A DNA stretch of 64,000 bases. Origin: Flavobacteria bacterium GWA2_35_26 (GTDB lineage: Bacteria; Bacteroidota; Bacteroidia; Flavobacteriales; Flavobacteriaceae). The notes below the pieces were generated by a model. It did not search any database. It was not told the DNA's origin and saw only the letters and a list, made by a program, of their open reading frames with translations. The position numbers and the translations under genes are program-made. The stretch is from positions 62,001 to 126,000 of the forward strand of contig MGWH01000003.1 in the NCBI GenBank assembly GCA_001800905.1, given 5' to 3'. Shown one piece after another: positions 20,640-30,435 of this stretch (position 1 is the first letter of the stretch; every line of letters starts with the position of its first letter).

Positions 20640-22904
20640 TTACGATTTAACTAAAGGATTCGTTTTTAGTTTAGGCGTTATCGGTTTTTTAATCACTTTT
20701 TTGGTTTGTAAATCTTCCAAAACATTTAACGCTTCTTCTACATAAATATCTTTAGCTAATTGCTCGTGCCAACGTTCCCTTTTCTCTTTTAGTGTGGCAT
20801 CTTTACTCATTGCTTCCATTTCATAAGGCAATGATTTGAAACTAAAACTATTTTTATAATTCTGTAAGGGTTTGTATTTTTTAGCTTTTTCTTCAATTTG
20901 CTTTTGAGCCATTTTGAATTTTTCTATGTTCAAGCTGTATTCATAATCGTTACTACGACTATCAATCCATTTTGCATTATCTTCTACCAATTGGAACTGT
21001 TGATTTTGTGCAATCCTGTTTTTGCTATTAGCAATAGCTTGATTGAAATTTTTAGAATTATTCCAAAGAGCATACTGAGCAGGATCGATTTTATCCCAAG
21101 GCATCGCATTGTGCATATCTCTTTCACCCATTTTTAAATACGCATAACGATCCGGCATCACCACATCGCTACTTACTCCTTCTAATTGAGTCGAACCCCC
21201 ATTAATTCTATAAAATTTTTGAGTAGTAGTTTTCAAGGCGCCTAAATCACCAACCGAACTACTTCGCACAAATTGGTTCAAATCAATTACATTTTGTACT
21301 GTTCCCTTACCATAGGTTTGTTTGCTTCCAATAATGATTCCGCGTTTGTAATCTTGAATGGCAGCAGCCAATATTTCAGAAGCCGAAGCAGAAAAACTAT
21401 TGACCATGATAACCAACGGACCATCCCACTCTATTTTTTTATCACGATCGTATAACACTTCTTTTCTTTTACCCGCAGATTTAATTTGGACAATTGGTCC
21501 CTCTTCAATAAATAAACCTGCAATATCAACTACTGTTGAAAGGGAACCACCACCATCATCACGAACATCCAATGCGATACCACTTACGCCTTCTTTTTTC
21601 AATCTGGCTACTTCTAAAGCGATATCTTTTCCAGCATCTCTACCCTCTCGATTTTCAAAATCTATGTAGAACTTCGGCAAATAAATAACTCCATATTTTA
21701 GTCCATTTTTCTCGACAATACTGGATTTAGCATAGGTTTCTTCAATTTCAACAATATCTCTAATAATTGAAATTACTTTGATAGTTCCGTCAACTTTCTT
21801 AACTGTTAATCGTACTTCAGTTCCTTTAGTTCCTTTGATTTTCTTCACCACATCATCCAAACGCATTCCGACTACATCAATTGGCTCTTGATTCCCTTGA
21901 GCTACTTTTATAACAATATCTCCTGCTTCCAATTGTTTCCCTCTCCATGCTGGTCCTCCAGAAATCAATTCCGAGATCTCCGTATAATCATTTTTCTTTT
22001 GCAAACGCGCGCCAATACCCTCTAGTTTACCACTCATACTTACATCAAAACGCTCTTTTTCTTCAGCTGCCAAATAATTAGTATGCGGATCAAAACGACC
22101 CGTAACCGAATTCAAATACACAGAAAAATAGTCATTTCTTGTCAAATCTTTAATAAAACCAAAATATTCATCTAATGATTTTAAAGAACTTTCTCTGGTC
22201 TCTTTTTCTAATTCTTCAAAAGTCTTGATCTTTACTTTTTCAGTTAAAGCCGCCTTTTTAGTATCGGTGATTGTTTCTTGTAAACCGTTATCTACATTTA
22301 AAGGTGCAGTTGCTTCCTTCAAGTCTTTGTCAATTTTGCCGTTACTCTCTTGTATCTCCAAACGATCTACTAAAGAAGATAAGGTAGATAATTTGATTTG
22401 CTTGCGCCATCTTTCGTTAAGTTCCGTTGTGTTTTTAGCATACGGCATTTTTTCGTAATCCGTATTAAAAGATTCATCCACTTTATAATCAAACGGTTTA
22501 TCCAAAACGGACTTATAAATGGACTTGCTTTCATCTATACGTTGCATCAAACGGGTATAAGTCAAATCAAAAAACGTCAAATCTTTATTCAACAATTGAT
22601 CGTCCAATTCCAATTCGTACTTGGAAAACTCATCGATATCGGCTTGCAAAAAGAATCTTTTGGATGGATCTAAAGCTTCGATATAATCTTTGTAAACGCC
22701 TTTTGAAAATTCGTCATCCATTGTTGCTGGATTGTAATGTCCTTTTTCTAAAACAAAAGTCAATAACTCAATCAGCAACTTATCTTTCTCTGGATCAGAA
22801 GTTGTAGTAAAATTAGATTTAAAAGCGAGTAAGGATAAGGATACAAAGGTGACTACTAATAGTAGTTTATAATTTCTTTTCATAAAGTTCATAATGGTAT
22901 TCAT
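20640..22904 (-). CDS. prc: Carboxy-terminal processing (tail-specific) peptidase, S41 family
   Basis: PDZ region, catalytic 'MVNSFSASASEILAAAIQDYKRGIIIGSKQTYGKGTVQ'; C-terminal DUF3340-like region. Confidence 0.94.
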   Translation of the reverse strand: MNTIMNFMKRNYKLLLVVTFVSLSLLAFKSNFTTTSDPEKDKLLIELLTFVLEKGHYNPATMDDEFSKGVYKDYIEALDPSKRFFLQADIDEFSKYELELDDQLLNKDLTFFDLTYTRLMQRIDESKSIYKSVLDKPFDYKVDESFNTDYEKMPYAKNTTELNERWRKQIKLSTLSSLVDRLEIQESNGKIDKDLKEATAPLNVDNGLQETITDTKKAALTEKVKIKTFEELEKETRESSLKSLDEYFGFIKDLTRNDYFSVYLNSVTGRFDPHTNYLAAEEKERFDVSMSGKLEGIGARLQKKNDYTEISELISGGPAWRGKQLEAGDIVIKVAQGNQEPIDVVGMRLDDVVKKIKGTKGTEVRLTVKKVDGTIKVISIIRDIVEIEETYAKSSIVEKNGLKYGVIYLPKFYIDFENREGRDAGKDIALEVARLKKEGVSGIALDVRDDGGGSLSTVVDIAGLFIEEGPIVQIKSAGKRKEVLYDRDKKIEWDGPLVIMVNSFSASASEILAAAIQDYKRGIIIGSKQTYGKGTVQNVIDLNQFVRSSSVGDLGALKTTTQKFYRINGGSTQLEGVSSDVVMPDRYAYLKMGERDMHNAMPWDKIDPAQYALWNNSKNFNQAIANSKNRIAQNQQFQLVEDNAKWIDSRSNDYEYSLNIEKFKMAQKQIEEKAKKYKPLQNYKNSFSFKSLPYEMEAMSKDATLKEKRERWHEQLAKDIYVEEALNVLEDLQTKKVIKKPITPKLKTNPLVKS

Positions 22905-23088
22905 CCAGTTTTTTGTCTAAATTACAGCAAAAGTTATTTCAACAATGATACGGTGTACTTAATTTTTTGTTAAAGATATAAAATTGTTCTTTTTGGCAAA
23001 GATTAAATGGACTAAGTTGGGATATTTTGTTTTTCTTTGTTCCTAATTTTGGATACAATTTATAGCTAACACTAATTATAAAACCCTT

Positions 23089-23364
23089 TTGAAAAATAAA
23101 ATAGAAGTACTACTTGGATTTATTATTGGAATAATCACCAGCGTTTTTGGTTGTTTTTTATTTATTCTGTTATTTACGAAATTTACATTTTTTGCCGGAA
23201 TTGAATTAATGCAAGCAGAAGGTAAATTGGGTAAAATTATCACATTGGGTACCGTATTGGATTTAGGTGTTTTTTGGACGCTATTAAAATTAAATAAAGA
23301 ATTTATGGCACGCGGTGTAATTTTGGCGGTGATACTACTTACATTAATTACCGTGTTGATTTAA
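23089..23364 (+). CDS. Small two-TM membrane protein upstream of lpxB (apparent TTG start)
   Basis: 91-aa ORF with two hydrophobic segments, 22 nt before lpxB. Confidence 0.7.
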   Translation: MKNKIEVLLGFIIGIITSVFGCFLFILLFTKFTFFAGIELMQAEGKLGKIITLGTVLDLGVFWTLLKLNKEFMARGVILAVILLTLITVLI

Positions 23365-23386
23365 CATAGCACAATAGCTCGTTACA

Positions 23387-24499
23387 ATGAAATATTACAT
23401 TATTGCAGGAGAAGCCTCGGGAGATTTACACGGAGCTAATATAATGAAAGCCTTATACCAAGAAGATCCAACAGCCGAGATTCGTTTTTGGGGTGGCGAC
23501 TTAATGCAATCTGTTGGCGGCACTTTGGTAAAACATTACAAAGAACTTGCTTTCATGGGTTTTATTGAAGTGGTATTCAATCTAAAAACCATTTTAAATA
23601 ATATCAAAATTGCCAAAAAAGACATTCTTGAATTCCAACCGGATGTCATCATTTTTATTGATTATCCAGGATTTAATTTGCGCATTGCCAAATGGGCAAA
23701 AACCTTGAACATCAAAACCCACTATTATATATCACCTCAAATTTGGGCTTGGAAAGAAAACAGAATCACTGACATCAAACGTGATGTGGACCAGATGTAT
23801 GTGATTTTGCCTTTTGAAAAAGCATTTTACGAAAACAAACATCACTATCCTGTACATTTTGTTGGACATCCTTTAATTGATGCCATTCACAACCAACCCA
23901 AAGTCGACAATGCTATTTTTAGAAAAGAAAATCAATTAAACGACCAACCCATTATTGCTATTTTACCGGGTAGCCGAAAACAAGAAATTACCAAAATGCT
24001 CTCTGTTATGTTGAGTGTTGTCAAAGATTTTCCGGACTACCAATTTGTGATTGCGGGTGCGCCAAGTCAGGATTTTTCTTTTTATGAAAAATTCATAACC
24101 AATGACAATATTAAATTCATCTCGAATAAAACGTATTCCTTATTGCAAATTGCCACAGCCGCTTTAGTAACCTCTGGAACAGCTACTTTAGAAACAGCAC
24201 TTTTTAAAGTTCCCGAAGTCGTGTGCTACAAAGGAAGTTGGGTTTCGTACCAAATTGCCAAACGCATCATTACCTTAAAATACATTTCGTTAGTAAACCT
24301 TATCATGGATAAAGAAGTCGTAACCGAATTAATTCAAGACGACTGCACTACAGTTCGCATCAAAGAAGAATTAGCTAAAATTCTGGACCAACATCATCGT
24401 GACCAGCTAATTGACCAATATGACCAATTAGAACAGCAATTGGGAGGTATTGGTGCCAGTCAAAAAACGGCGCAGTTAATTGTAGCAAGTTTAAAGTAA
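23387..24499 (+). CDS. lpxB: Lipid-A-disaccharide synthase
   Basis: 'MKYYIIAGEASGDLHGANIMKAL', 'FIDYPGFNLRIAKWAK', 'YYISPQIWAWKENR', 'LPGSRKQEI'. Confidence 0.97.
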   Translation: MKYYIIAGEASGDLHGANIMKALYQEDPTAEIRFWGGDLMQSVGGTLVKHYKELAFMGFIEVVFNLKTILNNIKIAKKDILEFQPDVIIFIDYPGFNLRIAKWAKTLNIKTHYYISPQIWAWKENRITDIKRDVDQMYVILPFEKAFYENKHHYPVHFVGHPLIDAIHNQPKVDNAIFRKENQLNDQPIIAILPGSRKQEITKMLSVMLSVVKDFPDYQFVIAGAPSQDFSFYEKFITNDNIKFISNKTYSLLQIATAALVTSGTATLETALFKVPEVVCYKGSWVSYQIAKRIITLKYISLVNLIMDKEVVTELIQDDCTTVRIKEELAKILDQHHRDQLIDQYDQLEQQLGGIGASQKTAQLIVASLK

Positions 24500-24516
24500 T
24501 TATAAATTGTAAATCC

Positions 24517-24556
24517 ATAAAGCTTCCTATCTTTTGAAGACAGGAAGCTTTATTAT
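24517..24556 (+). terminator. Terminator after lpxB
   Basis: ATAAAGCTTCCT / AGGAAGCTTTAT inverted repeat followed by TATTTTAA. Confidence 0.75.
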
Positions 24557-24596
24557 TTTAACACCTCTCGTTTGTAAATTTTTGTATTTTAGTACA

Positions 24597-26633
24597 ATGA
24601 AAGTTTTGCAATTCCCCCTAGCAAGAGTTACATTGGTTTTTAGCATCGGTATTGTTATAGCCTATTTGGTGCAACCGAGTCCCATTCTTGTATTCTCGTC
24701 CTTATTTATAGCTGCCTTGTTTTCAGGTGTCGCTTATTTTTGGTCTACCCAAAAACCCCTTCACAATCGTTATTTTGGTCTAACTATTTTCGTACTTGCC
24801 TTTGCTATTGGTATGAGTACTCAAACGATTCACACAGACTCTTATCAAAAAAATCATTTTACTCAACTTCCGAACATTTTTGAGCAACAGCATACCTTTA
24901 CCATTGTCCTAAAAGAAAAATTAAAAAGTACTGCAATTAATCAAAGGTATGTAGCTTTAGTTAACCAAATTGACACAGCTAAATGCTCCGGAAAAATAGT
25001 GTTCAACATTAATAAAGACAGTTTACATAATTCATTTATCATTGGTAACCGACTTCAAATTCAAGGGAGTTTATATCCCAACATGATACCTAAAAATCCA
25101 TTTCAATTTGATTATGGTACTTATTTAAAAAACAAACAAATCTACGGGCAGCTCTATGCCGATGCGACTCAAATCAAAGTAAGTTTTCAAATTGAAAAAG
25201 ATATCTGGTTTTATGCAGCTCAAATTCGGAATTCCATCATTGACAATTTAAAGAAAGATGGCTTCAACACTACAGAATTGAATGTAGCTCTAGCCTTACT
25301 TCTAGGTCAACAACAAGACATTGACCCCGACATTATTCAAGATTATCAATATGCTGGAGCAGTGCACATTTTGTCTGTTTCAGGCTTGCACATTGGATTC
25401 ATTTTATTATTTGTCACTTTTATTCTGAAACCTATACCCAACAACAAAAAAGGTTCTTTGTTAAAGTTGATTGTCATATTGTGTTCGCTTTGGTTGTTTG
25501 GAATAGTAGCAGGTTTAGCACCTTCGGTAGTACGATCTGTGACGATGTTTTCATTTGTAGCCATAGGACAACACCTTCGTAGAAGTGTTAATATGTACCA
25601 CACTTTATTAGTCTCCATTTTACTTATTTTATTAGTACAACCAGAGTTTCTATTTGATGTGGGATTTCAATTAAGTTATTTGGCGCTATTTTTTATTTTG
25701 TGGTTACATCCACTATTATCTCGTCTGTGGGAGCCAAAAAACAAAATCTCAAAATACATCTGGGAGATACTCAGTGTTTCATTTGCCGCTCAAATTGGCA
25801 CCCTCCCTTTGAGTTTGTATTATTTTTATCAATTTCCGGGTCTGTTTTTTATAACCAATTTGGTTATCATTCCCCTAACAGGGTTCATCATGGGTTTAGG
25901 AGTAGTAGTGATGGTATTAGCTTATGTTGACCTATGTCCTTACTTCTTATCTAAAACACTAGAATGGAGTTTATTTGTAATTGACAAAATCATCCATACC
26001 ATTGCATCTTTTGAACAATTTATTTTTAAAGATATTCCGTTTACGATGGCCTTTCTGTTGAGTATTTATGCAGTAATTATTGCTGTGATTTTTTGGTTTA
26101 AAAAGCCACTCCCACAACGCTTGATAGCAGTATTACTTTCTGTAATTGGCTTACAAATTGCATTTTTATGCAACAAATGGTCAACAGAGCACCAACAAGA
26201 ATGGATTGTATTCAATTCGAAAAAAACCACTTTAATTGCCGAACGTAATGGCAAAGCGGTTACGCTTTATGCGAATGATAGTTTACTTAAAATTGGCACA
26301 AAGAACTTCACTCTTAATAACTATTTAATGGGAAATTTTAGTCATTTGGCTGCAGCCAAAAAAATTAAAAACACTGCATTTTTTAAAGGCTATACCATTC
26401 TTATTTTGGATAGCACGGGAATATATCCTAAACAGCAACAAGCAGATATCTTAGTTCTTACTCAATCGCCTAAAGTAAACTTAGAACGACTTATTCAAAG
26501 TTCACATCCTAAAGCCATTGTTGCTGATGCTTCCAATTATAAATCCTTTCAAGAAAGATGGAAAGCTAGTTGCTTAAAAACAAAAATCCCTTTTCACTCC
26601 ACAAGCGAAAAGGGATATTATGTATTGAATTAA
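24597..26633 (+). CDS. comEC: ComEC/Rec2-family competence protein
   Basis: Multi-TM protein with 'AGAVHILSVSGLHIGFI', 'GLAPSVVRSVTMF', 'FDVGFQLSYLALFFILWLHPLL'. Start taken at ATG 24597 because the ORF-track start at 24534 lies inside the upstream terminator. Confidence 0.9.
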   Translation: MKVLQFPLARVTLVFSIGIVIAYLVQPSPILVFSSLFIAALFSGVAYFWSTQKPLHNRYFGLTIFVLAFAIGMSTQTIHTDSYQKNHFTQLPNIFEQQHTFTIVLKEKLKSTAINQRYVALVNQIDTAKCSGKIVFNINKDSLHNSFIIGNRLQIQGSLYPNMIPKNPFQFDYGTYLKNKQIYGQLYADATQIKVSFQIEKDIWFYAAQIRNSIIDNLKKDGFNTTELNVALALLLGQQQDIDPDIIQDYQYAGAVHILSVSGLHIGFILLFVTFILKPIPNNKKGSLLKLIVILCSLWLFGIVAGLAPSVVRSVTMFSFVAIGQHLRRSVNMYHTLLVSILLILLVQPEFLFDVGFQLSYLALFFILWLHPLLSRLWEPKNKISKYIWEILSVSFAAQIGTLPLSLYYFYQFPGLFFITNLVIIPLTGFIMGLGVVVMVLAYVDLCPYFLSKTLEWSLFVIDKIIHTIASFEQFIFKDIPFTMAFLLSIYAVIIAVIFWFKKPLPQRLIAVLLSVIGLQIAFLCNKWSTEHQQEWIVFNSKKTTLIAERNGKAVTLYANDSLLKIGTKNFTLNNYLMGNFSHLAAAKKIKNTAFFKGYTILILDSTGIYPKQQQADILVLTQSPKVNLERLIQSSHPKAIVADASNYKSFQERWKASCLKTKIPFHSTSEKGYYVLN

Positions 26634-26638
26634 ATCCT

Positions 26639-27100
26639 TTATTTTTTCTTTAAAATACCATTAGCAACGCCCAACCAAGCAGAAGGTCCTCCTGAAACAT
26701 ATCCGGTATTTCCTAAAGATTTAAAATTGATTTTTCCTTTGGTCTCTGTAACCGTAGCAAAATGAACAGTTGGATAACCTTGGATTGCGAAAATTTGTTG
26801 CAACTGACTATTTTGTTGTTTGATTTCATTAGTCTGAGGTTTACTTCTTGGATAATCCAATTCAACTAATACCACATTTTGTTTTGCCCAACTAGCAAAC
26901 TCTGGTGTTTTCAAAACTTCTTTTTGCAAACGAATACACCAACCACACCAGTCACTACCTGTAAAAAATAACAACATTGGTTTTTTAGTTTTCTTAGAAA
27001 CTTCAATAGCTTTATTGACATTAGTTTCCCAATACAATTCTTGTGCTTGTAAGGAAACTGTTCCCAAAACAAATACGAAAGCGATAATTATTTTTTTCAT
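26639..27100 (-). CDS. Exported thioredoxin-family protein
   Basis: Signal peptide, 'KPMLLFFTGSDWCGWCIRLQKEV' with CGWC active site. Confidence 0.9.
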   Translation of the reverse strand: MKKIIIAFVFVLGTVSLQAQELYWETNVNKAIEVSKKTKKPMLLFFTGSDWCGWCIRLQKEVLKTPEFASWAKQNVVLVELDYPRSKPQTNEIKQQNSQLQQIFAIQGYPTVHFATVTETKGKINFKSLGNTGYVSGGPSAWLGVANGILKKK

Positions 27101-27139
27101 GTTCTAGATGATTTTGATTACAAAAATACTATATTTTAT

Positions 27140-28885
27140 TTAGCGTACACCATGCATTAATTTTTTAATAACTGGAGACATTACTAACGAAATAAAAGCA
27201 ACCGAAAGAGATACAATTGCGAGCATCCAAAAGAAATAGCTCAAGCCTTTCTCATCGGCAATTTTATCAATATTTTCTCCGAATTTAGCGGCTCCTTTCA
27301 TTCCTATGGCAACTGCTAAATACCAAATTCCAAACATCATTCCAATCATCCTAGCAGGTACCAATTTACTTACATAAGACAAACCTACAGGGGAAATACA
27401 TAACTCTGCCATGGTGATGAATAGATATACTAAAATCAGATAAATCATACTTACAGAAGCTGTCTTTGCTCCTGGCACAATTCCGTCAGATCCAATAGCA
27501 ACACAAATCATTCCGATAGCTAAAAATGACATTCCAATAGCGTATTTCATATTAGCCGAAGGGTTGTATTTGCTCTCCCACCATTTGGAAAATAAAGGCG
27601 CCAGTGTAATTATATAAAGTGAATTTAAAGACGCAAACCATGAGGCAGGCACTTCTAATGTTTCGCCAGAAAATTGATCGTTTAACATCCAAAAAGCAAT
27701 ACCCCAAATGATAACAAAACTTATGGATAAAATTATGTTAGCCATAGCATATTTAGCAAAAGTTTGCTTGAATAATAAGAATAAAACCCAAGTAATAATT
27801 CCTAATGGAACTAGAGTAATCGCAGCATTTACTATCATGAAAATAATCCCTGCATTTCCTTCGAGAATTCTATTGGTATAATCGTTAGCGAAAATGGTTA
27901 AAGTACCCGGAGACTGCTCAAAAATAGCCCAAAAGAAAATGGTCAAGAATGCAAAAAAAGTAACCGCTAACATTTTCTCTTTCGTGATTTGAGAATAAGT
28001 CAACAATCGATAGATTAACAGAAATAAAAATAAAAGTACTGCCAATAGAATGGTAAAATTGTTACCCGTTAAACCCATTACTTCAAAATTGAATAGATCT
28101 ACACCTCCGCTGGTAATAATTTTTGCTGGTTCAAAAATAATCCATACCAAACCTAGCAGGGTCATAAAACCAATTAAACCTAATTGCCAAACTGGAAAAG
28201 GATTTAATTTATCATTATTTTCATCAGTTAAAGCAACTTCTTTTTTAACCGGCTTTAAACCGATATCACCAAAAATATTTCTAGAAAGCCAAAATTGAAT
28301 TAATCCAAAAAGCATAAAAATTCCAGCCAAACCAAATCCCCAATTCCAACCCACTTGTTCACCTAAATAGCCACACAAAACAATTCCGAAAAAGGCTCCT
28401 GAATTAACTCCCATGTAAAAAATGGTATAAGCACCATCTTTTTTCTCTGGACGGTCTTTGTACATTTCTGAAACAATTGAAGCCATATTGGGTTTGAAAA
28501 ATCCATTCCCAAAAACTAACAAAATTAGCCCTGAATATATAAAAAATGGCGACTCTAAAGCCATTGAGCCGTGACCTAAAGTCATTAATAAAGCTCCAAC
28601 AACTACCGCCCAACGATATCCTATAATTTTATCAGCAAAATAACCTCCAAGCATGGTGGATAAATATACTAAACCAACATACGATCCGAAAATTGCCATG
28701 GCTTGTTCTCTAGTCCAATCCCAACCACCATTGGCAACTGTAGAAGTAAAAAACATTACTAGTAAAGCACGCATTCCATAAAAAGAAAAACGTTCCCACA
28801 TTTCGGTAAAAAACAAAACGAAAAGTCCCGCAGGATGTCCTAAAACCGTACTCTTAAAAAACTGATCTGTTGAATTCTCTTTCAT
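27140..28885 (-). CDS. POT-family peptide MFS transporter
   Basis: 'GHPAGLFVLFFTEMWERFSFYGMRALLVMFF', 'FFKPNMASIVSEMY', 'AYTIFYMGVNSGAFFG'. Confidence 0.95.
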   Translation of the reverse strand: MKENSTDQFFKSTVLGHPAGLFVLFFTEMWERFSFYGMRALLVMFFTSTVANGGWDWTREQAMAIFGSYVGLVYLSTMLGGYFADKIIGYRWAVVVGALLMTLGHGSMALESPFFIYSGLILLVFGNGFFKPNMASIVSEMYKDRPEKKDGAYTIFYMGVNSGAFFGIVLCGYLGEQVGWNWGFGLAGIFMLFGLIQFWLSRNIFGDIGLKPVKKEVALTDENNDKLNPFPVWQLGLIGFMTLLGLVWIIFEPAKIITSGGVDLFNFEVMGLTGNNFTILLAVLLFLFLLIYRLLTYSQITKEKMLAVTFFAFLTIFFWAIFEQSPGTLTIFANDYTNRILEGNAGIIFMIVNAAITLVPLGIITWVLFLLFKQTFAKYAMANIILSISFVIIWGIAFWMLNDQFSGETLEVPASWFASLNSLYIITLAPLFSKWWESKYNPSANMKYAIGMSFLAIGMICVAIGSDGIVPGAKTASVSMIYLILVYLFITMAELCISPVGLSYVSKLVPARMIGMMFGIWYLAVAIGMKGAAKFGENIDKIADEKGLSYFFWMLAIVSLSVAFISLVMSPVIKKLMHGVR

Positions 28886-28889
28886 ACTA

Positions 28890-30434
28890 TTAGTTGTTTA
28901 ATTCTTTATCAACGCCATGCATTAATTTCTTGATTACTGGAGATAAAACTAACAAAAGTAATCCGAACCCAATGCCAGTGTAAAAAAGATATTCGAATAA
29001 CTTCAAATAACTTTGTTTGGCTAAATTTAAATCAGGAGCCGTACCATTAGAAGTATCAATTGAAGCAATATTTGCCAAAACCCCTGCAATAAATTCGGAA
29101 CTCGCGGTTGCTAAAAACCACACCCCCATCATAAATCCAACAATTTTTACTGGAGAAAGTTTTGTTACTGCAGATAAACCTACTGGTGACAAACTCAACT
29201 CGCCACAGGTATGTAACAAATAGGTTAGGATTAACCAAAACGCAGCTACTTTTCCAGACTCTGAAACATTAATTCCCATAACTAACGATCCGAAACCTAA
29301 GCCTACTAATAATAAGGCAATAGCAAATTTTACAGCGGTATTTGGATTGTATTTTCCTAATTTAACCCATAACCATGCAAAAACAGGCGCTAATAGAATG
29401 ATAAACAAAGCATTAAAACTTAAAAATTGGCCTGCGGTCAGTTCAAAACCTAACACATTTCTATCCAATATTCGATCTGCAAATAAATTCAACGAAGTAT
29501 AGGCTTGTTCAAATAAAGCCCAAAAAACTATTGTGAAGACGATTAAAATGGTCAATGCAATTAGTTGATCTCTCTCTTTACCTGAAAGCTGGGTAGCTGC
29601 AAAATAAACAATATATAAAAAGGAAAAACCACCCGCAATTTTCAATATCCAAGATACTGCTTCATGGCTTTGTACCATTTGCCAAAAGAAAAAGGCCGAT
29701 AAGGCACTCGCACCATAAATTAACCATTCATTTTTGATTCCGAAAGAAGTCTTTGCTAGTAATTCTGGAACAAGAGATTCTCCTTTTCCTTCCAGAAAAC
29801 GTTTCCCGGAAATAAATGTGATCAATCCCAAAAACATTCCAACTCCAGCTGCGGCAAAACCATAACTCCAACCATAATTCTCTCCTAACCAAGCGCAAAT
29901 AATTGTAGCAAAGAAAGAACCCAAATTAATTCCCATATAAAAAATAGTAAATCCAGAATCTCTTCGAGCGTCTCCTTTAACATATAACTCACCTACTAAA
30001 GATGAAATATTAGCTTTCAAAAAACCAACACCAACGATAATAAATGACAATGAAAAATAAAAAACTTGTAATGCAAAATTATCCCTAACAATTTCGCCAG
30101 TCATGGATTGTGTAGCCGCATTTCCCTCATAAGCCATTCCTAAATGACCCAAGACTAACATTATCCCACCAAAAATAATTGCTTTTCTAAACCCTAAATA
30201 TTTATCTGCGATAAAACCGCCAATTACCGGAACTGCATATACTAAAGCGGCATAACTCCCAATCAATAAGTTTCCTGAATCATCGGAAAAAAGATGGTAC
30301 TTAGTTAGATAAAAAATTAATAAGGCCTTCATTCCGTAGAATGAAAAACGCTCCCACATTTCCGTAAAGAATAAAATAAATAACCCTTTTGGATGACCAA
30401 AAATAGTTTCTTGTTGCAGGCTTGTATTTGTCAT
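28890..30434 (-). CDS. POT-family peptide MFS transporter (second paralogue)
   Basis: 'GHPKGLFILFFTEMWERFSFYGMKALLIFYL', 'GFTIFYMGINLGSFF'. Confidence 0.95.
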   Translation of the reverse strand: MTNTSLQQETIFGHPKGLFILFFTEMWERFSFYGMKALLIFYLTKYHLFSDDSGNLLIGSYAALVYAVPVIGGFIADKYLGFRKAIIFGGIMLVLGHLGMAYEGNAATQSMTGEIVRDNFALQVFYFSLSFIIVGVGFLKANISSLVGELYVKGDARRDSGFTIFYMGINLGSFFATIICAWLGENYGWSYGFAAAGVGMFLGLITFISGKRFLEGKGESLVPELLAKTSFGIKNEWLIYGASALSAFFFWQMVQSHEAVSWILKIAGGFSFLYIVYFAATQLSGKERDQLIALTILIVFTIVFWALFEQAYTSLNLFADRILDRNVLGFELTAGQFLSFNALFIILLAPVFAWLWVKLGKYNPNTAVKFAIALLLVGLGFGSLVMGINVSESGKVAAFWLILTYLLHTCGELSLSPVGLSAVTKLSPVKIVGFMMGVWFLATASSEFIAGVLANIASIDTSNGTAPDLNLAKQSYLKLFEYLFYTGIGFGLLLLVLSPVIKKLMHGVDKELNN

Positions 30435-30435
30435 A

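Noticed and set aside
24534-24596. N-terminal extension of ComEC in the ORF track
   Set aside because: The extension lies within the hairpin terminator after lpxB; ATG 24597 (MKVLQFPLARV) is the more credible start.
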